In this document: piece after piece, positions 1-15,677 of the stretch
Layout: each line of letters starts with the position of its first letter
Numbering within the stretch: the stretch's first letter is position 1
Origin: Sphagnum compactum
Taxonomy: Eukaryota; Bryophyta; Sphagnopsida; Sphagnales
Direction: 5' to 3'
Assembly (NCBI GenBank): GCA_965153455.1
Contig: OZ234498.1
Coordinates: 13,206,001-13,270,000 of the forward strand
DNA length: 64,000 nucleotides
Position numbers and translations under genes: made by a program
The notes under the pieces: model-generated
Told to the model about the DNA's origin: nothing
The model's database searches: none
The model's input: only the letters and a program-made list of their open reading frames with translations

Positions 1-3000
1 TTGAGGGTTTTGGTGTAATTTGAATACAATGGTTATAAAAATAGGTTCCACATGAACATGTTCACACATGGGTGCAATCATAATAAAACAAGCCAAAAAG
101 GATGTCAGAGGGGCCCTAAAAACAATCAAGATTGGAAAAATATTTATGTTTTACCATTTAAAACCATGGTAATCATGGCAAGTTGTTCTTTTCTCATTCA
201 AACTTGAATATCAAGAATTAAAACCAAAAATCCATTTGATAAAATTTTAAGTTTAAGTTTTGATTTAGGTCCTTTGAAAATGAACACCTATTGTATCAGA
301 AGAAATTAATTTTGCAAAGGATTATCAAAAGGACTCATATAATAAAAAAAAATTGATGGAAAAAACTTAAGAAGATAAATTTTAAACTTTAAAAATTCAA
401 AGAACTTTCTAAAATTGATCTAAAATTTTAGAACTTCAAAAGTCCTTTACCACCTATATTGGGTATAGTGTACATGCTATTTTTAAAATTTAAAAAATTA
501 TACAAGAAAACATAAAAATTTAAAAAATCAATTTTTGGTTATGATTTGAAATTGTTATCATTTTAAAAGATGAATCACAAAATTTACAAGGAATTGGCAC
601 ATTTTCAAAAATTCGTATTTATTCAAAAATACAAAAAAAGTTAAATGTTATGTATTTAGACAATTGTATGCACTTTATATAATAATTTGAAAAAAAAAAT
701 TCAAAATTTTTTTTGTATGAATTTTTTTTTTTTGGGGCAAAAAGACATGCAATCTTTTTCTAAAGTAACATCGTTGGCTTTTTTTTCTCATTTGTGCCCA
801 CATACACATGTCTATATAGAATTATGAACAAGTCTTGAATCAAAGTCTTGATTAGAGGAGTTGGCAATTTAGTATTTACATGTTTTGCCACCAAGGAGGT
901 GGTGAGATAACATTATTGAATGGTATTGTTAAATGTGGTGAGATTAAGTGACATCATGATGATCATGATTTTCACAACATATATGGAAGTGAAAACATCT
1001 TACATTAATTGACAATCAAGGTACCATAAGGAACAACAAACAAATTATGGCTTATTAGTCCTATCTTTTTTTACCCTATGGTACTTCATGTAAACACAAC
1101 TTTGTTGGTCAAGAATTGAGACATGTTTTTTTTAATCTTTTGGCAAGTATATGCTCCAATAGGTGGTTGAGGTTTATTTCAGTAGTTTTGACATTTTTAA
1201 CCCCCTTAAATTATAAATACATTAGGGTTCAAGTAATCAAAGGATTCTATGACAAGTTTCCAATCTAGTATTATTGCTTTTTGAGGAAGAAACAACATCA
1301 AAATTTGTTATCTACATGCAAATGTGCTTAACTATTTACCATCTTTTGGAAACTAGCTAAAGTTATAAATAAATAATTTTTTTGGAGCTCCAAAACCTAA
1401 AATTTTCAAGATCCTAGCATCATTTCCATGAAAATTATGTCCTATATTTTGAAACTCTATGTCATCTTGTAGAGCATTTTTTTTTAATTTTTTGATTAAA
1501 ATATAAATATTTGAAAAAATATTGCTATACCATTTGATTTCCTAGGGGGACATTCTTTTTTAATTAAAAAATATGTGAATAGATATATAAGGTGCCAATA
1601 TAATGGTTGTTGGGTAAAATTTATAATTTAATTAGTTTTAAAATAGTTAGGGTTATGTTAATTTTGAAAATAAATCTATAATTAATATAGATATGCATTA
1701 ATTTTTTATATTTAGAATATAATAAAAACAACATATGTATTAAAGATTTATTTTAGCTATTAATTGTCAGTAGGTTCAATTCAATTAATAGGTTAATAAA
1801 TGAACTATCACTAGCAAGTGAACTATGCATCATTCATGTGATAATCTTGATTACAATAAGGGCAAACATGATTTACTTTTGAGAAAATAAATTTGTTCAT
1901 TGAATTTGTATTTTATTTCTATGTGATTTGAATGAAGTGGATTGATTGATAATTCAAAACATCAAATATGTATGATACAAGTTTGGCATGTACTATAATT
2001 TATTCATCCAAGGGAGCAAATGGTTATATTTCATTCATTACATCTTTCAAACTTTCGAAAAACGAAAGCCATCATGTGTTTTTCCTCTTGATCAAGTATT
2101 AAACCTAAAATTTTAAATAAATATTGGGTATCAAAAGATGCAAATAAAAAATCATAATTAAATGGTGGCTTAAGCTTTAAATATGCACATATTAGAAAAT
2201 TAAGTAATAATAGGGTGGGATAAAAGATTCCCCCACTTGATAGCCCCCAAACAATATCTTATTTGACATAATAGTGTAAAATTTAAAACATATAATGTTC
2301 TATTAGGTATAACAATATTTAATGAAAAAAATGATTGAAAATATAAATTATAAATTCATCTCAAAGTCAATAACAACACGAAGTACATGAATTTTTTCAT
2401 ATTCAATGACAAATATCTCAATTAAAAAAATTCATCTTTGACATCCCAAAAATTGAATTAATCATTGAATGAATTAATGAATGGATGCATGTAAAACATT
2501 TAACCTAGACTTTAAAAAAATGCACACATGATTTGTAATATGCATCTGAAAATGGATCAATATAACATTTTAAAGGATATGTTGTCAAAAGGCATGACAT
2601 CAATAGTGTGAGCCAAATTTTTGTTAGGTCCTGATGTCACGGAAAAATGTGTCTAAACAAAATGCATTATAAGGCCATGTGATTTAAAAGACAAGATCAA
2701 TAACGTGGGAACATATTTTTTGCTTTTGAACATGATGTTATTGTTGATTCTTCTTTGGTCCTCATGAATAGGTGAAATATAATATCTATTTGGGATGGGA
2801 CAAAGTGGTTTTTAAATGAGTGACAAAAGGTTCTATGGACAAGTTGTGGTTGCATTAAATTGTACACATAATCAATGGCAATCACAAATTTTTACTATCA
2901 CTTCTAGGCCTAGTAATGAAAAGAAAGCCATTTGATTCCTTCATAAAGAGAAAGGACAAATTCAAGTAACCAAGATGATAAAAGGTCAAAAGTTAAACCA

Positions 3001-4080
3001 TGCTTGTTCCCATGCCCATTTTCATTTGTTCAATCGGATAGATCCATCACTTAAAAGTGAAAGAATGAGAAAAAAAAAAGAATAAAGTTTAAAACATGGT
3101 GTAAAAAGTGTTACCCAATCACAACCTCTATACAGTGCAAAAGAATGTTTTTGATGCAAGACAAGTGTGCATGTAGATGTCAAGTTCAAATACAAATGTT
3201 TTGTGCTATTTGGTGACAAGCATGCATGTTTGATGTCAAGCTAAATCATTAAGTTCTTATGCAACAAGAGAAATTGTTCTTGTTGTTCCCTTGTGCTTTG
3301 TAGCAACAAAGTGGGTTGCATTGACTAAGATGCCCCCCTTTAGACCAAAAATGCATTAGCAAATGAGTTAGAGGGTTTCATGTTTAGTTTCTATCTTTGT
3401 TTTTATTTCATTGCATACTTGATTTCAATATGTTTTTTACTTGTTTTGCCTTTCAATTGTGGTGTTCCCCCAACAAATTTCCCTTGCTTCCTTTGAATTC
3501 CACCATTGGTGTACAAAAGGACATTGTAATTGAAGGGTTAAACAATTTGCAAGTGATGGTCCTCATCCTTCTCCATTAAAACACCTAATGTTGAATGTGT
3601 AAAGATATAAAAAAAAGTTTCAATAGTAGGGAAATCAATCCATAAAATCATTTTCAAGTTAAAACAACATGATTTTATGGATTAAGTTAAAACAACATTT
3701 CCAACATGAAGATAATCAATCTTAATAAAAAAATGTTTGTAGATTGCAGGGATGTGCTTTACGAAACTAGGCAACAATCGTATTTGTAACCTTGCATGGT
3801 TGAAATTTTAGCTTCATTTCCAAGCAAATTCCAAGTGGAAGGAAACAAGTTAAAACAATAGGGATATTAAAATTCTCTTTGAATTTACCAAGGGTGTTTG
3901 TCCCCCTAGTGGCGATAGGTCTTGCACAATATACAGGGCCTCACATAATATCCTATAGTATTATAGGGTCTTGCACAAAATAAAACTACATCTTTCTATT
4001 GTTGAATATTGCCATCAATTGTAGATTGATGGAATTGTAGTTTTATGTGCCTTTTGTTGGTGTATTCGGTTTTGTTGCCT
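1..4080. other. AT-rich intergenic DNA, no gene recognised
   Basis: About 4 kb of AT-rich sequence with many A and T runs and stops in all frames. The longest open frames are about 60-65 codons, have no recognisable motifs and lack coding-like composition. I see no paired terminal repeats or tandem arrays here. It is probably old decayed repeat DNA, but nothing in the sequence assigns it to a family. Confidence 0.6.
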
Positions 4081-5150
4081 ACATTTTATACACTAGCCTT
4101 AGTGTAATTTTGTGATGTAAGTCTTGTCGGCCAAGTTGTGAGGATGTGCGTAGGAGGTCAAGTGTCAGTAGAGGCTTGGACACTTCTCTTTTTCTTTGGC
4201 TGTTTACTAGAAAGGGGTGGTTTAGGTATACTTTGCTGTCTGTAAACGACAGTCTATAAGTTGTTCCTCGGGCACTAAAGTTAAAACACCAGCAACCCTG
4301 TACAAGGTAATATGTGAGCACTTATGCAGCTGATTGTCAATGTTTTTCACTGTTTAGTCACTAAGAAAATTGTCATACTGAAGTCTGAGACTGATTCATT
4401 GATCCCTACTGAGTATGGAAATGGGGTTATGGGTGCTAGGCAATTTGAGCTCAAATCTAATGAGCTCTTTGCATACAGGAGAGAAGGCTTCAGCAAGTTA
4501 TCCAATTTTAACTTTCTCAGTGAGGTGCAACAAGTTGTCAACTCTACCACACAAAGCTCCTGAGACCCCTTTTTGTTTCTGCACTGGCAAAGGCCGGATG
4601 GTTAGCTGCCCCACAGGGGTAAGAACAACAGGAATTCCCTGGTGGACAACTAATAAGATATGTCCACTCAGAGTTCTGTTATACGGAGACTGATTATGAT
4701 GCCTACTAGTGGTTACTCCTTTACAAGAATCATGTAAGACTGCATCTGACTGAGGCTAGAGTTTCATGAAAAAAGTTCATTGTCCTTAGTAATACCCACA
4801 GATCTGCAGGAAGGCATAGAGTACTCTAGAAACATTCTTACGTGATGCTAACAACCACTTCGTCCTTCTGCTAAACAGATCTCTATTGCTGAACACTCCA
4901 CTTAAGTATGCTCATCATCTCTGGAGACGGCCTGCAGCACCAGATGGCCCATAACGACATTTCAGCGAAGTGCACATCAAGTACTAGGAACGGCAATTAT
5001 AGAACATATACTAGCATGATAGCCCAAATGAGATTATTGATAGATCCTTTTGTCAAATTACCGAGAAGGGCATAATCCTGGAAAATTAACTATTTAAAAG
5101 TGGATTTCCATGGTTGGTGCATAATGCTGTAGCATAGGGTCAGTTTCCAC
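4081..5150. other. GC-balanced island of unknown origin
   Basis: Base composition becomes noticeably more balanced than on either side, and three overlapping short open frames of 67-92 codons occur at 4324-4693. One forward frame stays open through about 4830-4950, but nothing in it matches a family I know. This could be the remains of a gene or of a transposon coding region. I see no splice-consistent gene model and do not call a CDS. Confidence 0.35.
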
Positions 5151-6080
5151 ATGGACAAAACCAATAAATTAATCCATTTGTATAAATTTGAAATTATTAT
5201 TTTTTCACGATCTACTATGATATTGTCATATGAGGAGTGAAATTATTCAGATTGCGCCTATGATAATTATGATGGTTTTCAACATGTCCGCAGCTTCATA
5301 TTAAACAAAAAATCATTTCTCTATTTTAAAGATCATTTAATGACGAAACTGACCTTGGGGTAAAGTAGTTGGTATTGGTTGGTAGATAAACTTTTAAAGT
5401 GAATTCAGAACATGCTCAGAGATGGGAGTTTGGGATTTTTTCTCTCTCTGTTTTCCGTTGGTTTGTATGGTGTGGGGAGGGGGGGAGAAGGTGTGTGGGT
5501 GCAGAACAGGGGGTTTTCTCACATGAGTAATATCACAATAGTGTCATGGATGAATGTGGAAATTTCCAACAAAAGTGCTTTGTTTGCAATTACACTGGGG
5601 AGGAGCTTTGGTAGAGGCCAGATTTGGGCCAAGACCAGTGTCATACAGTCATTACAAACTGCACCAGACACCCTCCGGGTATCAAGCGGTTATGATATAT
5701 AACTACGATTCTCCATTCTTTCCCGGTTCCTTCAGGAACCCTACGGTTCTTTGAATTTGATTCTTTCAGATACCCTGGAACTGGAGGTCCTTTGATTTGT
5801 TTTTTCAAATACCCAGAAACCAAACTCAAAGAACCGCCCAGCACTGGACAAGACGGAGTTGCAGTGCAGTCCAGGGTTTTAGAATTATAGGTATGATTCT
5901 TGGATTTTCTCAATTGCTAAATTGTTTTAACAACAGTGTGGAGGTGCGTGCGTGATTGCCCATGGGTGGCACGTAGGAGTAACTTATTGTGTTGCACGGG
6001 GGTGGGGTAAACCAAGAGAGAAAAAAATAAAAATGCCGGGACGGTGGTGCACGTCAACTGCTGGGGATGGACTTTGATGA
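5151..6080. other. intergenic DNA with G-rich stretches
   Basis: There is no convincing gene. A G-rich tract lies at about 5471-5515, and a short perfect palindrome, ggttccttcaggaacc, lies near 5727-5742. The ~90-codon open frames in this stretch overlap on both strands and have no recognisable domains. Confidence 0.4.
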
Positions 6081-6110
6081 GTGTCTCATGATTTGTTTGG
6101 GAAAAGATTT

Positions 6111-6130
6111 GGGGGCGGGGCAGGGCAGGG
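6111..6130 (+). promoter_or_regulatory. G-quadruplex motif upstream of the cytokinin dehydrogenase gene
   Basis: Four runs of at least three G are separated by one- or two-base loops, and further GGG runs follow to about 6150. This fits the standard intramolecular G-quadruplex pattern. It lies about 1.2 kb upstream of the CKX start codon, so a regulatory role is only a possibility. Confidence 0.45.
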
Positions 6131-6320
6131 TGGTGGAGGGAAGGGAGAGAGGAGATGTTATTATTGTTCTATGGCGCTTTTAAATGAAGGCCCTGCAGCA
6201 GCATTGGTCCGGTGGGTCACGGATCACGACCCTGAATTAGCTACTTCGAAAAAAAAGAAAAAAAAAGACAACAGAGATCATGCTGGTCGGATTCATAAGA
6301 TTTGCTGGAAGCCCCAAACC

Positions 6321-6348
6321 CTTCTTCTTTCTTTCTTTCTTTCTTTCT
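6321..6348. repeat. (CTTT)n microsatellite
   Basis: A pyrimidine tract of CTT/CTTT units, about five perfect tetranucleotide copies at its core. It lies in the GC-richer region upstream of the cytokinin dehydrogenase gene. Confidence 0.9.
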
Positions 6349-6765
6349 GTACACACTCATCAATCTTCTTCCACACCTCTGTTTCGGCTGAGCATGTCGG
6401 CAGCCAGCTTGCCTGCCCGCCCGCCCTGTGCATGCACCAACCTTCCCGAAATCGCAATGAAACAAGAGCTCCTGATTGATAGATACATACTTAGATTTCC
6501 AGAGTCACCGCCTCGCAGAGACCCAGCCCTCACTCCTCCGTGCATGTAGGTCGTAGCAAAAGGCGCCGCAATACCAGCAACAGGAGTCGCCTTTGCAAAG
6601 CAGCTTGTAGCTTCTAAGTAGTGCTGTTTAGTCCGCAGCTCTAGAGTACCTATCAGAGCTATACTTCGTTCTTTGGGTTCTACCAAGAGATTAGAGCTCT
6701 GCACAAATCTCCTGTTTCAAGCCCCCCACTTTGAGGTGAAGAGCTGATGAGTTGTAGCTTGAAGG

Positions 6766-6768
<3 letters not shown>

Positions 6769-6807
<39 letters not shown>
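6769..6807 (+). repeat. (GA)n microsatellite upstream of the cytokinin dehydrogenase gene
   Basis: An uninterrupted GA dinucleotide run of about 19 copies lies some 550 nt upstream of the CKX start codon. GA tracts in plant promoters and leaders are bound by the BBR/BPC family (established for such tracts in general). Binding at this site is inference. Confidence 0.9.
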
Positions 6808-6810
<3 letters not shown>

Positions 6811-6846
6811 GGCCCTGGGGCTATTGAGCTAGAGAGAGAACCATGA

Positions 6847-7257
6847 AGCTCCCTAGGTCATGGGATTTATTACCATTTTGACAACGACGGCTACAAGTAT
6901 TTCCAGCACGCATGCAAGGAGGGGATGTGGGGACAGTGTTACAGGGAGGGACATGAGATCGTGAGAATGTATGATAACAAGTCAACGGATTTGCGTAGTG
7001 AGGACGAGAGTTGTAAGTACTACTAAGGAGCCAACACTGCTGATGAGGCCTCCAACAGCTGCTTAATCCTGAATATAAGTTCCTTCGACTACCAGTAGGA
7101 GTATCAGCACGGAGTACTACGCATGGAGTTGGACCAGTGTCAATTGAAGCTGAATGAGAGCAACAAGGATATATTTGCTGTTCCAGAGCTTGACAGGATT
7201 CTGCAGGTAGAAGGCCCAGAGGTGTCCACTAGGTGGTGGTGGTTGTTCAGACGATAG
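6847..7257 (+). pseudogene. decayed reading frame or leader immediately upstream of the cytokinin dehydrogenase gene
   Basis: One forward frame reads for about 137 codons with only two internal stops (near 7023 and 7097) before ending at 7255-7257. The residues are coding-like: rich in D, E, K, Y and C, beginning near FDNDGYKYFQHACKEG. I do not recognise the family. Its last part, from the ATG at 7123, is an intact 44-residue frame that would act as an upstream ORF if transcription of the gene starts before 7123. Alternatives are a gene fragment, a degraded older exon, or chance in a GC-richer stretch. An AT-rich site near 7070-7080 (gaatataagt) is a weak TATA candidate. Confidence 0.3.
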
Positions 7258-7360
7258 CTGTGATTGATCAGGCGCTGCTGCCCCACCTGCAAGCTTCTGC
7301 TCACGTCTGACTCAGAAGCCTAATAACTTTGTCGAGAGTTCTCTCAATTGCAGAACCGAC

Positions 7361-10192
<2,832 letters not shown>

Positions 10193-11560
10193 TTTGATAA
10201 TTACTTGCCTATTAAATTCACAGCTCAGCTTAGAATTATGACTTCAATATTAACTAGATGCAGCGTTCGTCCCCATCAAAGCACACACACCAGATCAAAT
10301 TGGGAAATTTTTTGGGAGGAACTCAAAATCATGATCATTTCACATCCAAAACATGCAGCAGCCCGCCTGCTGTTCTGTAGCTCTCAGCATATAAGCCTGA
10401 AATTATATTATACTGAAAAGAAGCTGAAATTAAGCTTCTTCATTTACAATCTACTCTAAATTCACTGCACCCGCGGCCTCTGAAAGATGACCTGGAAGCC
10501 TTAATTCTAGTGAGTTCAGAAGCACAGAAGAAGAGTTGAGCATAGGTACTAATTGATTGACGATGGGTGTTTCTCCTATCCAGCTCTTGCCCTCCATTAT
10601 AAGGAATGTCTGAAAACTGAACAGAAGCACCATCAAAATATTCAAATAAGTTTGACCATATGTGGTTTCTACAGTAGATCTACCAATTCCCTTCTCCTTC
10701 AATTCTGTAAGTTGTGGGATATGTCAAGGAATTGCCAAAGCTTGATTTGTACAGGTCTGCTGGGTCAAATTTTTGCTCTGTTTACAGACACACACAGATT
10801 CTAAAATTTGGATCCTGAACTTTTCTGACATTCATCAAATAAAGTAAAGTGCCTGGCATTTTGTTTTCACAGTTGAAAGTATTGTTTTATAAGTCTAGTG
10901 TCATGTATATTGACATGAGTCAAGGGCCACTGCTCAGTGTTCATCTTGGAGCATATGGCCAGGCCACTGCCCATGATCGCAGCTCTTACATAAAGCTTCC
11001 AGCATATTTATCCTTCCCATTATGACCCCCCCACTCCCTTCACTTCTGACCTCCCTCCCCTCTGTGTTTAATTTCCCCTGAAACATAGAGGTGTTGCTCA
11101 CTATGCTTGCAACCTTCCATCATGTTCCACCTTTGCCCAGGAAAGTGTGCACAAGGATGCAACAAACTTGGGTCTTCAATGCTCGGGTTCTTTGGTGGGG
11201 GTTGCATCCAAATTTACATTTCCATGCTTGTGATGCTTGGTTTTCTTGCTACCATGGATGCAACTAACCCTCCACTCCATTCATCTCGTTTGGAGGGACA
11301 TGTCATAGCTATCATTGGTGCCATTGCCAAGTATAATCACGTTATAATAGACTTGCATTCCAATGTGCAAGTTTTAAAACACAACCGCAATCGCATTGCT
11401 CTGACCTTGCCTCATGAATTAAACGTGATACCATGCATTTTGACTTCCACATGCATGATAATCAATAATAGTTGGGAGAACTCTTTAAGTTAGTTAAAAG
11501 GAAAAGACTGAAGAATTTAAGAACATCCGCACCTTGGCATTGAAGGCCAAATAAGTGCAC
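10193..11560. other. 3' flank of the cytokinin dehydrogenase gene and intergenic DNA
   Basis: The 3' UTR presumably begins here. A perfect AATAAA lies at about 10838-10843, roughly 650 nt after the stop, and nearer signals are only degenerate. A 128-codon forward frame at 11107-11493 has an ATG start and a hydrophobic middle, but it has no recognised domain and lacks gene-like codon use. I do not call it a gene. A palindromic core AGCACTCAAGTGCT occurs further on, near 12138. Confidence 0.4.
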
Positions 11561-11579
11561 GGACATTTTTTTATATTGA

Positions 11580-12095
11580 ATATAGGTGCTTGTTTGTTTA
11601 TTTTGTTTGGATGTGAGCATGCCATAACCCTCCCAAATGTGGCCCCCCTTTTCTTTTTGTACCCCCAAAAGCCATCAATGAGACAATGCACACACTTGTC
11701 ATTTCACAATTTTTTGGAGCAATGAAACAAAAGTTATTGAATTTAGAGTGATTTTCATCTGTCAAAACTGATTAAATTTCTTCTTATGACTTTTTCACAA
11801 TTGGGTTCCATAAAATTAAGCCCACTTCAACTAGAATGAATTAAAGATGGGTGAGCTTTACTAATAGATATACTTGGGCCAACAGCACAGGGGCTCACTA
11901 ATCTATATACATTAAGAAAGGTGTTGATTTGTTTTTTGGGTTTTGTTTGGATGTGATCATGCCTTAACCCTCCCAAAGTATGGGCATCACCTTCCATTTT
12001 GGTACCATAAAAAAACCCTCATCAAAATAGTGTGCAAATTTGTTGATTCATAAATTTTGTACCAATGAACCAAAAGTTATTGAATTTTAAATTAT
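11580..12095. repeat. two diverged direct copies of a ~180-bp block
   Basis: Copy 1 (about 11580-11758) and copy 2 (about 11917-12095) share in the same order ttttgtttggatgtgagcat / ttttgtttggatgtgatcat, taaccctcccaaa, a poly-A/C stretch, and gaacaaaagttattgaattt-like ends. The offset is about 336 bp. The copies are clearly diverged, so the duplication is old. No terminal repeats or coding capacity are seen. Confidence 0.75.
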
Positions 12096-15000
12096 TTTGT
12101 TCTTTAGAAATTAATTTGAAAATACCTTATCAGGTTTAGCACTCAAGTGCTGAATAATTATTTCAATTTTCAAAATCGAGTTCAACAATAAAAATGATAA
12201 TTTACGAAATTTTCAACCCAATGATGTTATGTGGAAGTAAAAATATTTGGCAATGATGATTGATTGACACTTCACTCAACGTCCATGAAATATCTCATTA
12301 AAAGAGAAGTACCAGATGATTTCCTCTCCTCATTATTATTCTTGGCTGCAACTACTAGAGACTCCACTTCATCCAACAACTTAAGTGAGTCATACTAAAT
12401 ATTAAAGTTGAATTGCTAAGCATAGCCAGGTAAATGATTAGGAAATCAAACACCTCTTCGATATTGAGTAGCAAAAACAAATAAAATAATATATTGTAAG
12501 TATAACCTACACAACTATCCTAAGCCCTAAAATTTTTGGCATCGACAGGCAAGTAAATTCCTTAACTTTTGGAGTTTAAGGCAAATAATTTTAAGAAAAT
12601 CCAACAATTTAAGATATATGGAATGATTGCCTCAATTGAAAAGGTGTTGATTGATTTGCTAATCGTGGTTTTCAATAAATTTTAGATAAGTGGAAATTTA
12701 AACATGTGCTTTGGATCCATTGGACTGAATTTGAAATTGGTAAACAATTTTGACAGTTTTAAGAAGAGATTGCAAGATTTTGGTTTTACAATGAAGATTC
12801 AAAATCAAACTAGTATTGGTTATTATTGCGTGATCAAAAATGTGATCACCCCACCTCCCGATTATGATCACAACATAATATGGATTTTGTAGGCATTACA
12901 CAAGGGTGACAACTAGGGCAAAGTTGATATTTCTAAAGCTTTATGCCAATAGGAAGATAAGTTATACTAAATGGAGAAGTATACCATTTCCATGGTTCCA
13001 TAAGTTCAATTTTGGGGTGGGGCTTCACACAAGTGGGCCACAGTTGCATTGTGACTCGTGAGCAATACATATTCACTAGAATATATTTTGCCCCTTTAAT
13101 AATAAATTTTTTAACATATCCTATTTTGAATATGAGTAGTTGTGTGGTACAAATCAAGGTTTCAAGAATTGGGTCAATATAACAACCCTAGAACTCAAAG
13201 TTTGTTTGACTTGTACATAGGGTTAATCATCAAAGTAGTTGATTAGTTTGAAAGCATATTGTGAATTCAATAGTCCTTGTTTGCTTCTCCATTTGGTTCC
13301 AAAAGTCATTATTAGAAATCAATATTGGTCATCATGCAAGATTTGTATTCAGCAAAACAACTCCATATAGTCATCATTGATAATTAATCCTTTGGTATAA
13401 TATTTTTTGACAATGGTGAAGCAGTAATTTGATTCCCATTAGACTGGGATATTCTGGGATAATACTAGAGGTGGCCAGTTATGGTTTTAGAGTGGAACCT
13501 TTGGTTTTGGTTTAGGGATTTTTTTAATGAAATGAAGAAACGCTGGCTATGGTTTTCTGAATTTTTTTGAAAACCATTGGTTGTGGTTTTTCTTTTTTTC
13601 TATAGTTCTTTGTCGACAATTTGCAGTTTTTATAAACATTAAGCACCTTAGTTTTCAGACTAATATGGGGATTCTAATCTTTGGCATGGTAAACATAAGC
13701 CAATTCCAGGGCGGGTTGTGGGATATATATCGTTAGTTACAAATGGTCCATACAAAGAGATATTAATTTTACATTGCTGAAACATTCGGACTATTTCTAA
13801 TTTAAAATTCTCACAATTTGGGTCCTAGGGCGGTTATTTCAATTTTCATTATATCCTTTGAGTAGGGTAACTAAGAACCAGACCAAGAACCAGAACCAGC
13901 CAAAATGCAAGAACTGACCAACACCTGATAATACTACCTCTGATAGATTGGGTAGGCCCATCATTAGGTTATAAACTTCTGCATGGTCAATTATAAATCC
14001 ATTTGAGTTTTCTAATGTAAACCTCTAACTATATAATGACCAAGATGTTACTACTGACATAACATAAACTTAACATTAGAGATGACAATTTTGACCAATA
14101 TGAACTTATAAAGTTTGAAAAGCTTTCCACAAATGGTGGTGGCCTTGATCAAGTTGTTTGAAACCATGTCACTTCACAATATTATGCACATTGCTGAAAA
14201 ATACATTACATACATCAAAGAGTGTAATGGATAATGAATATTGTTTCATTTGCTTCCAATTTAATGCAAAATTTCTATGTTGCTTTGTTCAGTTTTTCAA
14301 TTGTCATGTTGGTCTATAATTATTTTGGAGGTGTCTTGAAGTTCCCCAAGATGATCTGTATTTGTTAAAATTAACATCCATGGTTTATTGCAAGTTTTTT
14401 TAATAACTCCATGTGGTCTCCAAGTCCTCCATGTTTGTCTTGAAGTGTCTTCAAATGTTTTAAGTGTCTTCAAATTTGGAAGTGATGAATTTGAATGCTC
14501 CATGTCAATATGTAGTGGTTATTTATGCTTCATGTGGGCTACAAGGGTTTTGGGATGTTTCATGTCAGTGGATAAGTGGAGTCTTCGCTCTTTCCAGTTT
14601 AAAAGGACTTTAGAACTCCATGGTGGTTTTCTTTTAATCTGTGTTTAGTACGATCCCCATCTTCTTCAAGGTCCTTTGTGAGCATCTCTAATTAATCCAT
14701 GGTGGTTTGTAGGTGTCTTCATCTTACTTTGCAAACTAAAGGGTTGAGTGTTCCCTATGAGACTTGAGTCATGATTGTGTATGGTGGGGGTGCTAATTGA
14801 TTGTGGATTTGCTAATACTCACCTTTGCCACATTATGCTGCTATAGTATAATTTCACCAGCTCTGAGCGTCCCAATAAAGTGTGGGCGTGGATAAGTCTT
14901 TTACCTCAATATACATGTGCATACATACAGAATAAAAATTAAACCTTAGCTGGCTGCTAATAATTTTTTGAAACCCTCTTATTTAACATACCCAACTGGT

Positions 15001-15250
15001 AAATATTTCAGACTTGCCCTATTTAACCCTACCCAGCTAACATGGTCAAATGTCGGTTTTTTCCGTTTACCATGGTAGCATCACAAGTGATGCAAGGGAC
15101 TGGGAGAACCCTAAACCCCAATTGTTGGAAAGGATCTTACCATTATATACATCCAACCTATTTGGGTTTTGTGTGCAGGATATGTAAGCTCCCCTCAAAA
15201 AGTGATTCTAAAAAATGTAACAGAAAATTCTACATAATGAAAATTGAATT
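12096..15250. other. intergenic DNA, no gene recognised
   Basis: This is AT-rich DNA with no open frame above about 86 codons. Around 14300-14650 there is a loose recurrence of CTCCATGTNGTCTCCAAG-like phrases, suggesting a decayed short repeat, but the copies are too diverged to define a unit. Confidence 0.5.
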
Positions 15251-15542
15251 TTAGGGTTAAAAAGCTGAAATCCCCAGTTGGCGTAACTGTGTATGTGTAC
15301 ACTAAAGCCCATGGCCCGGGGATGTAGTGATGGGGATGTAGTGAGCATAAAGCCCTGCTCCAGTTTTTTTCCTTGATACCTGACAGGTACACATATCATG
15401 GGAAAAAACCAAAAAATGGAGAGTTTTTTGAAAAATGGAACATCCACCTGAGTGTGCATCTCATGTTTTGAAATGCCCCTGAAACAGGGAAGGAAAAAAT
15501 ATGCTGGGTAACGTGCCCTCCTATTACACTAAAAAGATCACA

Positions 15543-15677
15543 GCAGATCTTTATGTGTAGGGTAAAGCCTGAGGGGGCGAGCTTTATTGGAATAAGGGCC
15601 CTGTGAGGCAGAGCCAAGCATGGGCTTGACTCTGGTAAAGCCCATCCCTCAGGGCTTTACACAACATAAAGACCTGC
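15543..15677. mobile_element. MITE-like hairpin, copy 1
   Basis: Left arm 15543-15577 (gcagatctttatgtgtaggg then taaagcctgaggg) pairs with right arm 15644-15677. The inner part also pairs partially (gagcttta / taaagccc). A second copy at 19816-19913 shares the layout: gtaaagc, aataagggcc, gctttac, then cataaaga. The homology between the two loci continues about 150 bp past the hairpin (both contain ttttacactctg followed by a gcat...tctg...atacact pattern), so the hairpin may be part of a longer mobile unit. No target-site duplication is assigned. Confidence 0.6.

Noticed and set aside
6081-6704. Overlapping frames of 132, 89 and 114 codons on both strands upstream of CKX
   Set aside because: They arise from G-rich and CTTT-repeat composition and overlap in several frames. 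None has a family motif.
10451-10702. 83-codon minus-strand frame in the CKX 3' flank
   Set aside because: Lies in the presumed 3' UTR of the CKX gene on the other strand, with no recognisable features.
11107-11493. 128-codon forward open frame
   Set aside because: No recognised domain, no homologous-looking motif and no splice or promoter context; it overlaps repeat-like DNA at its end. Could be chance in a GC-balanced patch.
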